Notes: generated by a model from the sequence alone, not told the origin. Shown: positions 1 to 8,036, numbered from the stretch's first letter. The stretch is 13,817 bases of DNA from CAYOXM01 sp964407925 (GCA_964407925.1 CAYOXM010000028.1:1-13817), one strand, 5' to 3'. Translations and numbers: made by a program.

Positions 1-103
1 CCTGGTCGATCACCCAGCCGATGCCGAGCACGAGCGCCGAAAAGACCGCGATGAGGATCACGGTCTTTCGCTTGTTTGACGCGATGAAGTCGTAGGTCGT
101 CAT
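1..103 (-). CDS. htpX: HtpX-family M48 zinc metalloprotease, N-terminal fragment
   Basis: Only the first 34 codons are inside the window; the gene runs off the left edge. The start reads MTTYDFIASNKRKT, then a hydrophobic segment (about residues 15-32). This is the typical opening of HtpX membrane proteases: a short cytoplasmic 'NKRKT' stretch followed by the first transmembrane helix. The catalytic HEXXH motif lies outside the window. In the family, HtpX degrades misfolded membrane proteins from the cytoplasmic side. The gene starts 24 nt after the lemA stop on the same strand, and lemA-htpX is a common pair in bacteria, which supports the call. A GGAGGA lies only one base before the ATG, too close for normal Shine-Dalgarno use. 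A five-codon frame overlaps the start (see findings). Confidence 0.85.
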   Translation of the reverse strand, partial: MTTYDFIASNKRKTVILIAVFSALVLGIGWVIDQ

Positions 104-127
104 GTCCTCCGCATGCCAAGACCGTCC

Positions 128-691
128 TTAGAATTTGACCTGCACGTTCTGTCGCTCCGCCGCCGCAGCCTCGAAGAAGTCGTACTTCTTGAAAGACATC
201 TTGTCGGCGATGATGTTGTTCGGGAACACCTGGATCTTGGTGTTGAAGTCGCGGACGTTCGCGTTGTAGAACCGGCGCGCCGCCTGGATCTTGTCTTCGG
301 CGTCCTTCAGGTCGTCCTGCATCTGCATGAAGTTCTGCGAAGCCTTCAGTTCGGGGTAGGCCTCGGAGATGGCGAAGAGCGACTTGAGCGTCTGGGAGAG
401 CATGTTCTCGGCGTCGGCTTTGGCGGACGTGCTCTGGGCGCCCATGGCTGCCGCGCGGGCCTGGATGACCTTCTCGAAGGTCTCGGACTCGTGCTTGGCG
501 TACCCCTTCACCGTCTCGACGAGGTTGGGGATGAGGTCATAGCGGCGCTTGAGTTGGACGTCGATGTCGGACCACGCCTCGTCGACGCGGTTACGCAGCG
601 TAATGAGCCCGTTATAGACGGCGACGAGCCAGCCAATAAGCAGGATGAGAAGACCGCCGCCGACCATGAAGATAATGTTGAGCGAAGCCAT
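128..691 (-). CDS. lemA: LemA family membrane-anchored protein
   Basis: The protein has 187 residues, a normal length for LemA. Residues about 5-26 form one transmembrane helix, followed by the family signature: YNGLITLRNRVDEAW (26-40), then DVQLKRRYDLIPNLVETVKGY. A long helical region follows, and the C-terminus has the usual 'FYN..V.DFN.KIQVFPNNIIA...FFE' pattern ending in VQVKF. The family forms a membrane-tethered helical bundle with the N-terminus outside; its molecular role is poorly defined, though it often travels with HtpX, as here. No Shine-Dalgarno precedes the ATG. Transcription probably comes from the near-consensus promoter at 756-784, giving a leader of about 58 nt. Function beyond the family name is not visible from the sequence. 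Confidence 0.95.
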   Translation of the reverse strand: MASLNIIFMVGGGLLILLIGWLVAVYNGLITLRNRVDEAWSDIDVQLKRRYDLIPNLVETVKGYAKHESETFEKVIQARAAAMGAQSTSAKADAENMLSQTLKSLFAISEAYPELKASQNFMQMQDDLKDAEDKIQAARRFYNANVRDFNTKIQVFPNNIIADKMSFKKYDFFEAAAAERQNVQVKF

Positions 692-713
692 AGCTGTGGG
701 GGGTGTTAGAAAT

Positions 714-742
714 TTGCGGAGTTAAGGCGTAATCACTACACT
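714..742 (+). promoter_or_regulatory. Candidate promoter for the manB-pheT gene run
   Basis: TTGCGG (714-719), a 17-base spacer, then TACACT (737-742). This is weaker than the opposing lemA promoter. The predicted start near 749 is close to the predicted lemA start, so the two promoters would be face to face in the same AT-rich patch and could interfere with each other. TATAGT at 742-747 is an alternative -10 but has no well-placed -35. Confidence 0.45.
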
Positions 743-755
743 ATAGTATACGTAA

Positions 756-784
756 ATTATACGAGAATCCGCTTAAGGGGTCAA
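756..784 (-). promoter_or_regulatory. Promoter for lemA-htpX
   Basis: On the minus strand TTGACC (784-779) and TATAAT (761-756) are separated by exactly 17 bases, an almost perfect housekeeping-sigma promoter. Transcription should start near 749, about 58 nt before the lemA ATG. The surrounding 720-765 is markedly AT-rich for this window. Confidence 0.75.
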
Positions 785-811
785 AGCTGAAAAGTGGATA
801 GTTTCAAGCCT

Positions 812-2182
812 ATGGCAATGCATCCCAAACTGTTCAAGGCCTACGACATTCGGGGGCTTTCCCCGGAGGAGATTGATGCTGATTTCGCGTATCGGGTCGG
901 CCAGGCGATGGCCATTTTCACCAAAGCAAAGACGGTGGTCGTCGGGCGTGACATGCGGGACACCACCCCGGTGTTGTTCGATGCCCTTGCCAAGGGCGTG
1001 ATGTCCCAGGGAGCGGACGTCATCGACATCGGCCTTGTCACGACGCCGATGCTCTATTACGCGGTGGGGGAATACGACCTCCACGACGCGGGGGTGATGA
1101 TCACGGCTTCGCACAACCCCAAGCAGTACAACGGGTTCAAGCTGTGCTATGGCGACGCGTCGCCGATCGGCGGCGACTCGGGAATGAACGACGTCCGCGA
1201 CCTCGCGGTGGCCGGTCCGTATCCCGAGAAGAAGACGGGGAACCTCGTCGTGACCGACATCCGCACGTCGTACTTCAAGAAGCTGTTTTCGATGGTTGAT
1301 GCTTCAAAAATAGCCAAGATTAGCGCAATTGTTGATACGGCGAACGGCATGGAAGGCGCAATCATCGAGGACTTGTTCAAGCACCTGCCGAACGTGCAGA
1401 TGACGGGGCTGTTCCTCGAACTCGACGGCGCGTTCCCGAACCACGAGGCGAACCCGCTAAAGGAAGAGACGCTCGCCGCTCTGAAGTCGGCCGTCCTCTC
1501 GACACGTGCGGACATCGGCATCGCGTTCGATGGCGACGGCGATCGCATCGGCCTCGTCGACGAGAAGGGGGAGACGGTCCGCGCGGACTTCATCGGCGCG
1601 CTCGTCGCGCAGAAACTCCTCGCGCGCGAACTCGATTCGCCCGTGCTCTACGACGTGCGCGAGAGCATGGTCGTGCCGGAAGAGATCGTCCGCGCCGGCG
1701 GCAGGCCGGTGATGTGCCGCGTCGGTCACGGCCTCATCAAGCCGCATATGCGCCGCGAAGAGGCGTTGTTCGCAAGCGAACTTTCCGGACATTTCTATTT
1801 CCGCGACGTCTACGGCGCGGAATCGTCGGATTTGGTGCTCCTGTTGATCCTCGAACTGCTGTCCGAGACGGGAAAACCGCTCTCGGAACTCGTCGCGCCG
1901 CTCCGGCGCTACCACCATTCCGGAGAAATCAACTCAGAGGTCGCCGACAAGGACCGCGTGTTCGCGCTTCTCGAGGAGACGTTCGCCCACGAGGCCGCCG
2001 CAATCACGAAAATCGACGGTTTGCGGATGGATTTCCGGCCCGCGAACGATCCTGACGGCGACTGGTGGTTCGGCGTCCGCGCGTCGAACACCGAACCGCT
2101 GCTCCGGCTGAATTTGGAAGCGAAGTCCAAGGAGAAGATGGAAAAAATGCGCGACCAACTCTTGAACATCATCCGCGCGTGA
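812..2182 (+). CDS. manB: Phosphomannomutase / phosphoglucomutase (alpha-D-phosphohexomutase)
   Basis: This enzyme interconverts hexose 1- and 6-phosphates (mannose and/or glucose) and feeds nucleotide-sugar and cell-envelope synthesis. From the 812 ATG it has 456 residues, normal for the family. All signature sites are present (numbering from 812): phosphoserine loop TASHNP (catalytic Ser about 100), metal-binding DGDGDR (about 240-245), sugar-specificity loop ELSGH (about 323-327), and C-terminal phosphate-binding RASNTEPLLRL. The start is uncertain. A GTG at 794 adds six residues and lies 13 nt after AAGGGG; ATGs at 812 and 818 have no Shine-Dalgarno but fit the usual N-terminus (HPKLFKAYDIRG). 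It is the first gene of the run to pheT. A short stretch near 1290-1340 is richer in A and T than the rest. Substrate preference cannot be decided from the sequence. Confidence 0.93.
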   Translation: MAMHPKLFKAYDIRGLSPEEIDADFAYRVGQAMAIFTKAKTVVVGRDMRDTTPVLFDALAKGVMSQGADVIDIGLVTTPMLYYAVGEYDLHDAGVMITASHNPKQYNGFKLCYGDASPIGGDSGMNDVRDLAVAGPYPEKKTGNLVVTDIRTSYFKKLFSMVDASKIAKISAIVDTANGMEGAIIEDLFKHLPNVQMTGLFLELDGAFPNHEANPLKEETLAALKSAVLSTRADIGIAFDGDGDRIGLVDEKGETVRADFIGALVAQKLLARELDSPVLYDVRESMVVPEEIVRAGGRPVMCRVGHGLIKPHMRREEALFASELSGHFYFRDVYGAESSDLVLLLILELLSETGKPLSELVAPLRRYHHSGEINSEVADKDRVFALLEETFAHEAAAITKIDGLRMDFRPANDPDGDWWFGVRASNTEPLLRLNLEAKSKEKMEKMRDQLLNIIRA

Positions 2183-2213
2183 CGTACGGTTTCGGTTCTT
2201 AACGGATTCGGCC

Positions 2214-2999
2214 ATGATCGGCGTCTTCGACTCCGGCCTCGGCGGGCTGACGGTGGTGAAGGAATTGTTCCGCCAGCTGCCCGGTCGCGACATTCTCTAT
2301 TTCGGCGATACCGCCCGCACCCCGTACGGCACGAAAGGCCGCGACGTAGTTCGGCGTTTCGCCGTGGAAGACGCGACGTTCCTCACGAAGCATGGCGCCA
2401 AAGCGATCATCATCGCCTGCAACACGGTGTCCGCGCAGGCGGTCGACGCCGTACGCGCGGCGGTCGACGTTCCCGTGTTCGAGGTCGTCTCGCCGGCGGT
2501 CGAACGGGCCGCCAAAGTCACGAAGGGGAGAGTCGGCGTCATCGGCACGCGCGGCACCGTGAAGAGCGGTGTGTACGCCGAGAAGATGCGCGCTGCGGCA
2601 CCGAAAGTCGAAATTTTCGCTGAATCTTGCCCTCTTTTCGTCCCCCTCGTCGAGGAGGGCTGGCTTCGCCGCCCCGAGAGCGCGTCGATTGCCAAGACCT
2701 ACCTTCGTCCGCTAAGATTACGCCGCATCGACACGCTGATAATGGGCTGCACCCACTATCCGTTTTTGAAGCCCCACATCGCCCGTGCCATCGGTTCGGG
2801 CGTTCGGCTCGTCGACCCGGCGCGCGAAACCGTCGCCGCGTTTGCGAAGCATCTCGCCGCGGATCCCGCGCTCGACGCGGCGCTTCCGAAGAACGACAGG
2901 CATCGTTTCTTCGCGAGCGACCGCACCGAGCACTTCGCCGCCATCGCCTCGCGCTGGCTCGGTCGCGACATCACTCTTGAGAAAGCGGACATCGAATGA
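2214..2999 (+). CDS. murI: Glutamate racemase
   Basis: MurI converts L- to D-glutamate in the cytoplasm for peptidoglycan. The protein has 261 residues, typical length. Both catalytic cysteines are present: Cys69 in ACNT and Cys179 in GCTHYPF, with His181 beside the second. The substrate-binding DSG (6-8) and PYG (37-39) motifs are intact, so the enzyme should be active. The gene starts 31 nt after manB without a Shine-Dalgarno. Its TGA overlaps the next ATG (ATGA at 2996-2999), suggesting translational coupling to rseP. A run of codons unusual for this GC-rich window (CTA AGA TTA, about 2711-2719) encodes LRL just before the second active-site motif. Confidence 0.96.
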   Translation: MIGVFDSGLGGLTVVKELFRQLPGRDILYFGDTARTPYGTKGRDVVRRFAVEDATFLTKHGAKAIIIACNTVSAQAVDAVRAAVDVPVFEVVSPAVERAAKVTKGRVGVIGTRGTVKSGVYAEKMRAAAPKVEIFAESCPLFVPLVEEGWLRRPESASIAKTYLRPLRLRRIDTLIMGCTHYPFLKPHIARAIGSGVRLVDPARETVAAFAKHLAADPALDAALPKNDRHRFFASDRTEHFAAIASRWLGRDITLEKADIE

Positions 3000-4114
3000 T
3001 CGGCACGATTATCATCTTCCTCGCGATACTGTCCCTGCTCGTCTTCGTCCACGAGCTGGGCCATTTCGTTTCCGCGAAGAAGGCCGGCGTGCGCGTCGAG
3101 GAGTTCGGTTTCGGTTTCCCGCCGCGCGCGTTCGGCGTGAAGCGCGGCGACACCATCTATTCCGTCAACTGGATTCCGCTCGGCGGCTTCGTGAAGATCA
3201 AGGGCGAGACGGGCGAGCGCAGGAGCGACAAGGACAGCTTCGCGTACAAGCCGCGGTGGCAGCGCGCGATCATTCTCGGCGCGGGCGTCATCATGAACGT
3301 GCTGCTCGCGTGGTTCCTGCTCACCGTGGGCTACGTCATCGGCTTGCCGCAGGTAGTCGAGGACCTTTCCCCGTACGCGCGCGTCTCAGAGGCCAGGATT
3401 CAGGTCATCTCCGTGCTCAAGGATTCTCCGGCGGACAAGGCCGGATTCAAGTCGGGCGACACGGTAGTCGCCGTCGACGGCGTGCCGGTGACGGAGGTGG
3501 AGAAGGTGCGCAACGTCACGGAACTGAAGAAGGGCATCGAAGTCGCGGTCACCGTGAAACGCGACGGCGAGACCGTGGAGAAGGCCGTCACCCCCGATCT
3601 CATCGCCGAGACCGGACGGGCCGGCGTCGGCGTCGCGCTCGTGAAGACCGGCATCGTCTCGTACCCGCTCTGGCTCGCGCCGGTCGAGGGCCTGCACGCC
3701 ACGTGGGTGTTCTCGCGCGACATCGTGATGGCGTTCTACGGCCTGTTCCGCGACCTGTTCGTCCGCAAGGAGGTGAGCGTCGAGTTCTCCGGTCCCGTCG
3801 GCATCGCGGTGATGACCGCTGAGGTCGCCAAGCTCGGCTTCCGCTATCTCCTGCAGTTCACCGCGCTCCTGTCGCTCAACCTCGCGATGATCAACATCTT
3901 GCCGTTCCCGGCGCTCGACGGCGGACGAATCTTCTTCCTGATCGCCGAAGCCGTCCGCGGCCGCGCGGTGAATCGGAAGATCGAGATCGTCACCCATAAC
4001 ATCGGTTTCATCCTGCTCATGATGCTCGTTCTCGTCGTGACGTACCGCGACGTGGTGCGCTTCGGCGACAGGATCTGGAGCGCGGTCACGTCGCTGTTCG
4101 GGCTTACCATCTGA
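2996..4114 (+). CDS. rseP: RseP-type site-2 intramembrane zinc metalloprotease
   Basis: This site-2 protease (M50) cuts transmembrane segments of regulatory and leftover signal peptides. It has 372 residues. HELGH (19-23) in the first transmembrane helix supplies the zinc ligands His19 and His23 and catalytic Glu20; the third ligand is Asp308 in NILPFPALDGGR (300-311). A single PDZ domain (about 130-200) lies between the second and third membrane segments, with a typical 'DSPADKAGFKSGD' loop. A C-terminal helix lies at about 334-350. All catalytic residues are present. It overlaps murI by 4 nt and ends 1 nt before pheS, so it is cotranscribed. No anti-sigma factor or other obvious substrate gene is in the window, so its targets are unknown. 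The single PDZ is as in Gram-positive-type RseP; E. coli RseP has two. Confidence 0.94.
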   Translation: MIGTIIIFLAILSLLVFVHELGHFVSAKKAGVRVEEFGFGFPPRAFGVKRGDTIYSVNWIPLGGFVKIKGETGERRSDKDSFAYKPRWQRAIILGAGVIMNVLLAWFLLTVGYVIGLPQVVEDLSPYARVSEARIQVISVLKDSPADKAGFKSGDTVVAVDGVPVTEVEKVRNVTELKKGIEVAVTVKRDGETVEKAVTPDLIAETGRAGVGVALVKTGIVSYPLWLAPVEGLHATWVFSRDIVMAFYGLFRDLFVRKEVSVEFSGPVGIAVMTAEVAKLGFRYLLQFTALLSLNLAMINILPFPALDGGRIFFLIAEAVRGRAVNRKIEIVTHNIGFILLMMLVLVVTYRDVVRFGDRIWSAVTSLFGLTI

Positions 4115-4115
4115 T

Positions 4116-5177
4116 ATGCGGGAAAAGTTGGAACAACTCGCCAAGGACATCCTCGCGGCGCTCGATGGCGTGAAGGACGCGAAAGCGCTCGAAACGTTCG
4201 AGACCGAACGGCTCGGCCGGAAAGGCGAGTTCAACATGCTCTTGAAGGGGCTCGGGGCGCTCTCGCCCGACGACCGCAAGGCCGTCGGCGCCCGCGCCAA
4301 CGAGCTCAAGCAGCAGATCGAGGCCGCGCTCGGCGCGAAAAAGGCCGCGCTCGCGTCCGCGTCCGCCGCGTCGCTCGCGGAAGAGGAGCGGATCGACGTG
4401 ACCGTCCCGGGCACGCGACCGCCGGAGGGGCACCTGCATCTCGTGAGCCAGGCCATCCGCGAAATCACGGACATCTTCCGCGGCATCGGTTTCCACCGCG
4501 TCCGGCATCCGGAAGTGGACTGGGACTGGTACACGTTCGAGTCGCTCAACATGCCTGGCGACCACCCCGCTCGCGACGAATGGGAGACGTTCTTCATGGA
4601 CGCGCCGGCCCACCCGAAACTCGGGAAGATGGTACTCACCCCGCATACCTCGTCGGGCCAGGTCCGCGAGATGGAGAAGAAGAAGCTGCCGATCCGGATG
4701 ATCAGCATCTCGAAGACCTACCGCCGGCAGATCGACGTGTCGCATACGCCGATGTTCCACCAGTTCGAGGGTCTGTATGTCGACAAGCGCGTCGCCGTGA
4801 CGCACCTCAAGGGCGTGCTCGACTACTTCGTTCAGCAGTTCTTCGGCCCTGACCGGCGTACGCGCCTGCGGCCGTTCCATTTCCGTTTCACCGAACCGAG
4901 TTTCGAAATCGACATCTCGTGCGGCATCTGCGGAGGGACGGGGAAGCTCGACGGGGGAGGCAAGTGCCGCCTCTGCAAGGAAGGCTGGCTCGAGCTCGGC
5001 GGCGCGGGGATGGTGCATCCGAACGTGCTCAAGGCGGGCAAGATCGACCCCGAGGAGTGGGGCGGTTTCGCCTTCGGCTGGGGCGTCGAGCGCACGATGA
5101 TGATGAAGTCGGGCGTCCGCATCGACGACATCCGCGAGCTCTACAAGAGCGATTTCCGTTTCTTGCGGCAATTTTAA
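4116..5177 (+). CDS. pheS: Phenylalanine--tRNA ligase alpha subunit with a four-cysteine insertion
   Basis: PheS is the catalytic subunit of the (alpha-beta)2 enzyme that charges tRNA-Phe. It has 353 residues. Residues 1-90 form the N-terminal helical arm that contacts tRNA; the class II catalytic core follows, with FHQFEGLYVD (215-223), FTEPSFEID (258-266), GGAGMVHPNVL (295-305) and motif 3, GFAFGWGVERTMMM (317-330). Between FTEPSFEID and the GMVHP strand it has an extra segment with CGIC (269-272) and CRLC (284-287), a probable zinc knuckle that E. coli PheS lacks. I recall similar insertions from Patescibacteria and some other groups. The start ATG lies 1 nt after the rseP stop, with no Shine-Dalgarno. 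It is separated from pheT by one small membrane-protein gene. Confidence 0.96.
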   Translation: MREKLEQLAKDILAALDGVKDAKALETFETERLGRKGEFNMLLKGLGALSPDDRKAVGARANELKQQIEAALGAKKAALASASAASLAEEERIDVTVPGTRPPEGHLHLVSQAIREITDIFRGIGFHRVRHPEVDWDWYTFESLNMPGDHPARDEWETFFMDAPAHPKLGKMVLTPHTSSGQVREMEKKKLPIRMISISKTYRRQIDVSHTPMFHQFEGLYVDKRVAVTHLKGVLDYFVQQFFGPDRRTRLRPFHFRFTEPSFEIDISCGICGGTGKLDGGGKCRLCKEGWLELGGAGMVHPNVLKAGKIDPEEWGGFAFGWGVERTMMMKSGVRIDDIRELYKSDFRFLRQF

Positions 5178-5192
5178 CAAACGTTCATTTTT

Positions 5193-5561
5193 ATGAAGCG
5201 TCTTCTTCCGTTCGTCGCGATCACCCTCTCCCTCGTCCCGCTCGCCGCATCGGCGGGGTACGACCGTTACCGGTACGCGGGCGACTACGGCCACGGCATG
5301 GCGGCATCGCTCGGGTTCTTCGGCGTCGGCGTCATGATGCTGTTCATGCTCACGATGGTCGGCCTCGTCATCGGCCTCGTCATGCTGTGGGTGTGGATGC
5401 TCCTCGACGCCCTGAAGCGCGAATGGCCGGAGAAGAGCACGTGGATCGCGATTCTCATCGTCAGCCTGTTCGCCGGCTTGCACTGGCTTTCGGCGCTCCT
5501 GTACTACGTCATGGTGAAGCAGAAGAACGTCGGTAAGATGCCTGCGCCGAAGAAACGATAA
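5193..5561 (+). CDS. Small membrane protein with a PLDc_N-like two-helix segment
   Basis: The protein has 122 residues. It begins with a clear signal peptide (charged MKR, hydrophobic 5-18, likely cut after ASA at 19-21), then a short Tyr/Gly-rich stretch (22-35). Two transmembrane helices follow, at about 38-71 and 84-107, and the tail is basic (KRKxx-type, ending KKR). The second half resembles the PLDc_N domain found at the N-terminus of cardiolipin synthases and as stand-alone proteins: a helix ending in Trp, then LLDALKREW, then a helix with Gly and LLYY before a basic end. No phospholipase catalytic domain is attached. It sits 15 nt after pheS and 7 nt before pheT, splitting a normally adjacent gene pair. 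There is no Shine-Dalgarno, and the 20 bases before the ATG are AT-rich. Function unknown. Confidence 0.85.
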   Translation: MKRLLPFVAITLSLVPLAASAGYDRYRYAGDYGHGMAASLGFFGVGVMMLFMLTMVGLVIGLVMLWVWMLLDALKREWPEKSTWIAILIVSLFAGLHWLSALLYYVMVKQKNVGKMPAPKKR

Positions 5562-5568
5562 GACCGTC

Positions 5569-7971
5569 ATGAACATCCTCGCCTCGTACAACTGGATCCG
5601 CGAACACGTCGGCCTCAGGGAGAACGCCGAGGATTTCGCGCGCAAGATTTCGCTGTGCGGGCCGGCCGTCGAACGCCTGCACGCGCAGGCGCCGGCGTAT
5701 GACAGGATGATCATCGGGCAGATTCGCGAGGTGAAACCGCACCCGAACGCGGATAAGCTGCGTCTCGTCGCGACGGACGTCGGCGGCGACAAGCCGCTCG
5801 AGATCGTCTGCGGCGGTTCGAATCTCGCCGTCGGGATGAAGGTCGTGGTCGCGCTCGTCGGCGCGAAAGTGCGCTGGCACGGCCAGGGCGACCTGATCGA
5901 GCTCGCGCCGGCGGAAATCCGCGGCGTGAAGAGCGAGGGGATGATCTGCGGCGCGAACGAGATCGGCCTCGAGGGCGCGTTTCCGCACGCCGAAAAGGAG
6001 ATCATGGACGTCTCATGGTGCAAGGCGAAGCCCGGCACCGCGCTCGCGCGGGCCTTCGAGCTCGAGGACGTCGTCTTCGACATCGAGGTGACCACGAACC
6101 GGCCCGACGCGTTCTCGATCGTCGGGCTCGCCCGCGAGGCGTCGGCGGTGCTCGGCGGCAAGTTCCTCTGGAAGGAAGGGCTCGTGCCGTCCGTCGCCAA
6201 GGGCGCGGCGGTGAAGCCGCTTTCGGTGAAGAACCACGCGACGAAACTCTGCACCCGCTACCAGGCGGTCGTGATGACCGACGTCGCCGTCGGACCGTCG
6301 CCGTGGTGGATGAAGAAGCGGCTGCTCATGGCGGGCATCCGGCCGATCAACGTCGTCGTCGACATCACGAATTACGTGATGCTCGAGGTCGGCCAGCCCA
6401 TGCACGCGTTCGACTACGACGCGCTCGAAGGAGGCGCGATCGAGGTGCGTACCGCGAGGGCGGGGGAGAAGATCCTCGCGCTCGACGGCAAGGAGTACGC
6501 GCTCGCCGAGGGGCAGCTTGTCATCGCCGACGAGAAGTTTCCGGTCGCCATCGCCGGCGTGATGGGCGGCGAGGACACGGGCGTGCGCGAGTCAACGAAG
6601 ACCGTCGTCTTCGAGGCCGCGACGTTCGATCCGGTGTCCGTGCGTCGCACCGCGCGGGCGCTCAACCTGCATTCCGACTCGTCGCTGCGTTTCGAAAAGG
6701 GGCTTCCCGAGGACTTGACGTCGGCCGCGCTCGCGCGCGCCGTGGAGCTTTGCCAAGAAGTCGCCTGCGGCCGCGTGGCGTCGCCGGTCGCCGATCTGCG
6801 CAGCGCGCCGCATAAGAAGGTGAAGTTCCCGTTCCGTCCCGAGAAGGCCGAGGAGCTCATCGGCGTGGCGGTCCCGAAGAAGGAGATGGTCGCCATCCTG
6901 AAGTCGCTCGGCTTCGGCGTCGCGCCTTCGGGCAAGCGGTTCGAGGTGACCGTCCCGTACTGGCGCGAACGCGACATCGAGGGCGAACGCGACTTCGCCG
7001 AGGAAATCGCGCGCATTCACGGCTACCACAACCTTCCGTCCGTGATGCCGGCGGGAGAGATCCCGGTCGTGTCTGCGCAATCCATCCTTGCGGACGAGGA
7101 TGCGGCAAAGCGCTACTTCAAGGGCGTCGGTTGCACCGAAATAGTGAATTACTCGCTCGTGCCGGCATGGCATTTCGAGAAATGCGGGATACCGGTCGGT
7201 CAGGCGCTCCGCGTGGCGAATCCGCTTTCGGCCGATTTCGAATACCTCCGTTACTCGCTCGTGCCGGGGCTGCTCCAGACCGTTCAGGAGAACCAAGGGC
7301 TGTTTCCGGACGGCCGACTGTTCGAGTCGAGCAACTGCTACGTGAAGCGCGACGGCGACCTTCCGGACGAACGTTCGGCGCTCGCCGTCGTCGCGTACGG
7401 TTCCGGCGAAGGCGATGCCGCCTACCGCGAAACCAAGGGGCTGCTCGAGGGGTACGCGGCCGAAGCCGGCGTGCGTCTCACGTTCGCGCGCCGTGCGGAA
7501 GGTTCCCTTCATCATCCGGGCCGCACCGTCGACGTGTTCTCCGGCGACGAGCGCGTCGGCTGGCTCGGCGAAATCCATCCGAACGTGCTGCGACGGTACG
7601 GCATCGACGGCCGCGTGGCGGCCTTCGAGGTCGACCTCGCCAAGACGCTCGCGCACCGCGCGACGCACGCCAAGTACGTCCCCATCCCGCAGTTCCCGCC
7701 GGTGCTGCGCGACCTCGCGCTCGTCGTGCCGGAGCGCGTCGAATTCGCCGACCTCGAGCGGGCGATGACGGGCGCGTCCGCGCTCCTCAGGAAGATCGAG
7801 CTGTTCGACACGTACCGCGGCAAGGGCGTCGACCCCGGCAAGAAGAGCGTGGCGATGCACCTGACGTTCGCGCTCGTCGAGCGCACGCTCACCGCCGAGG
7901 AGATTGACGTGGAAATCAAGACCATCGCCGCTGCCGCCTCGGAAAAGTTCGGCGCGACGGTGCGCGCCTGA
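5569..7971 (+). CDS. pheT: Phenylalanine--tRNA ligase beta subunit
   Basis: PheT pairs with PheS, edits mischarged Tyr-tRNA-Phe and binds tRNA. It has 800 residues, full length compared with about 795 in E. coli. Domains in order: an EMAP/tRNA-binding domain (about 44-155; IGQIREVKPHPNADKLRLV), B3/4 editing domain (about 210-385), B5 DNA-binding-like domain (about 400-480; ending EEIARIHGYHNLP), catalytic-like core (about 490-700) and C-terminal FDX-ACB anticodon-binding domain (about 708-800). The frame is unbroken. The ATG follows the preceding stop by 7 nt without a clear Shine-Dalgarno. It is the last gene of the long run, with a strong terminator starting 10 nt after its stop. Confidence 0.96.
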   Translation: MNILASYNWIREHVGLRENAEDFARKISLCGPAVERLHAQAPAYDRMIIGQIREVKPHPNADKLRLVATDVGGDKPLEIVCGGSNLAVGMKVVVALVGAKVRWHGQGDLIELAPAEIRGVKSEGMICGANEIGLEGAFPHAEKEIMDVSWCKAKPGTALARAFELEDVVFDIEVTTNRPDAFSIVGLAREASAVLGGKFLWKEGLVPSVAKGAAVKPLSVKNHATKLCTRYQAVVMTDVAVGPSPWWMKKRLLMAGIRPINVVVDITNYVMLEVGQPMHAFDYDALEGGAIEVRTARAGEKILALDGKEYALAEGQLVIADEKFPVAIAGVMGGEDTGVRESTKTVVFEAATFDPVSVRRTARALNLHSDSSLRFEKGLPEDLTSAALARAVELCQEVACGRVASPVADLRSAPHKKVKFPFRPEKAEELIGVAVPKKEMVAILKSLGFGVAPSGKRFEVTVPYWRERDIEGERDFAEEIARIHGYHNLPSVMPAGEIPVVSAQSILADEDAAKRYFKGVGCTEIVNYSLVPAWHFEKCGIPVGQALRVANPLSADFEYLRYSLVPGLLQTVQENQGLFPDGRLFESSNCYVKRDGDLPDERSALAVVAYGSGEGDAAYRETKGLLEGYAAEAGVRLTFARRAEGSLHHPGRTVDVFSGDERVGWLGEIHPNVLRRYGIDGRVAAFEVDLAKTLAHRATHAKYVPIPQFPPVLRDLALVVPERVEFADLERAMTGASALLRKIELFDTYRGKGVDPGKKSVAMHLTFALVERTLTAEEIDVEIKTIAAAASEKFGATVRA

Positions 7972-7981
7972 GCGGAGAACG

Positions 7982-8008
7982 AAAACCGGCAAAATAAGGC
8001 CGGTTTTT
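7982..8008 (+). terminator. Intrinsic terminator after pheT
   Basis: AAAACCGGC (7982-7990) pairs perfectly with GCCGGTTTT (7999-8007) around an 8-base A-rich loop, followed by one more T. The stem starts 10 nt after the pheT stop and closes the manB-pheT run. Confidence 0.9.
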
Positions 8009-8036
8009 GCGTACCCTCCTTGCCTTTTGGTATACT
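8007..8036 (+). promoter_or_regulatory. Extended -10 promoter for the 101-residue membrane protein
   Basis: TATACT (8031-8036) is preceded by TG one base upstream (8028-8029), an extended -10. TTGCGT (8007-8012) is a -35 candidate at an 18-base spacing, overlapping the end of the terminator. A start near 8043 gives a leader of about 29 nt before the ATG at 8072. Confidence 0.65.

Noticed and set aside
4104..6254. A 716-codon open frame on the minus strand
   Set aside because: It lies opposite rseP end, pheS, the PLDc_N gene and early pheT, all of which have clear family motifs. The frame is a by-product of GC-rich codon use.
6592..7992. A 466-codon minus-strand frame opposite pheT
   Set aside because: Low-complexity Arg/His/Glu-rich product, no motif, and it starts in the pheT terminator region; a shadow of pheT.
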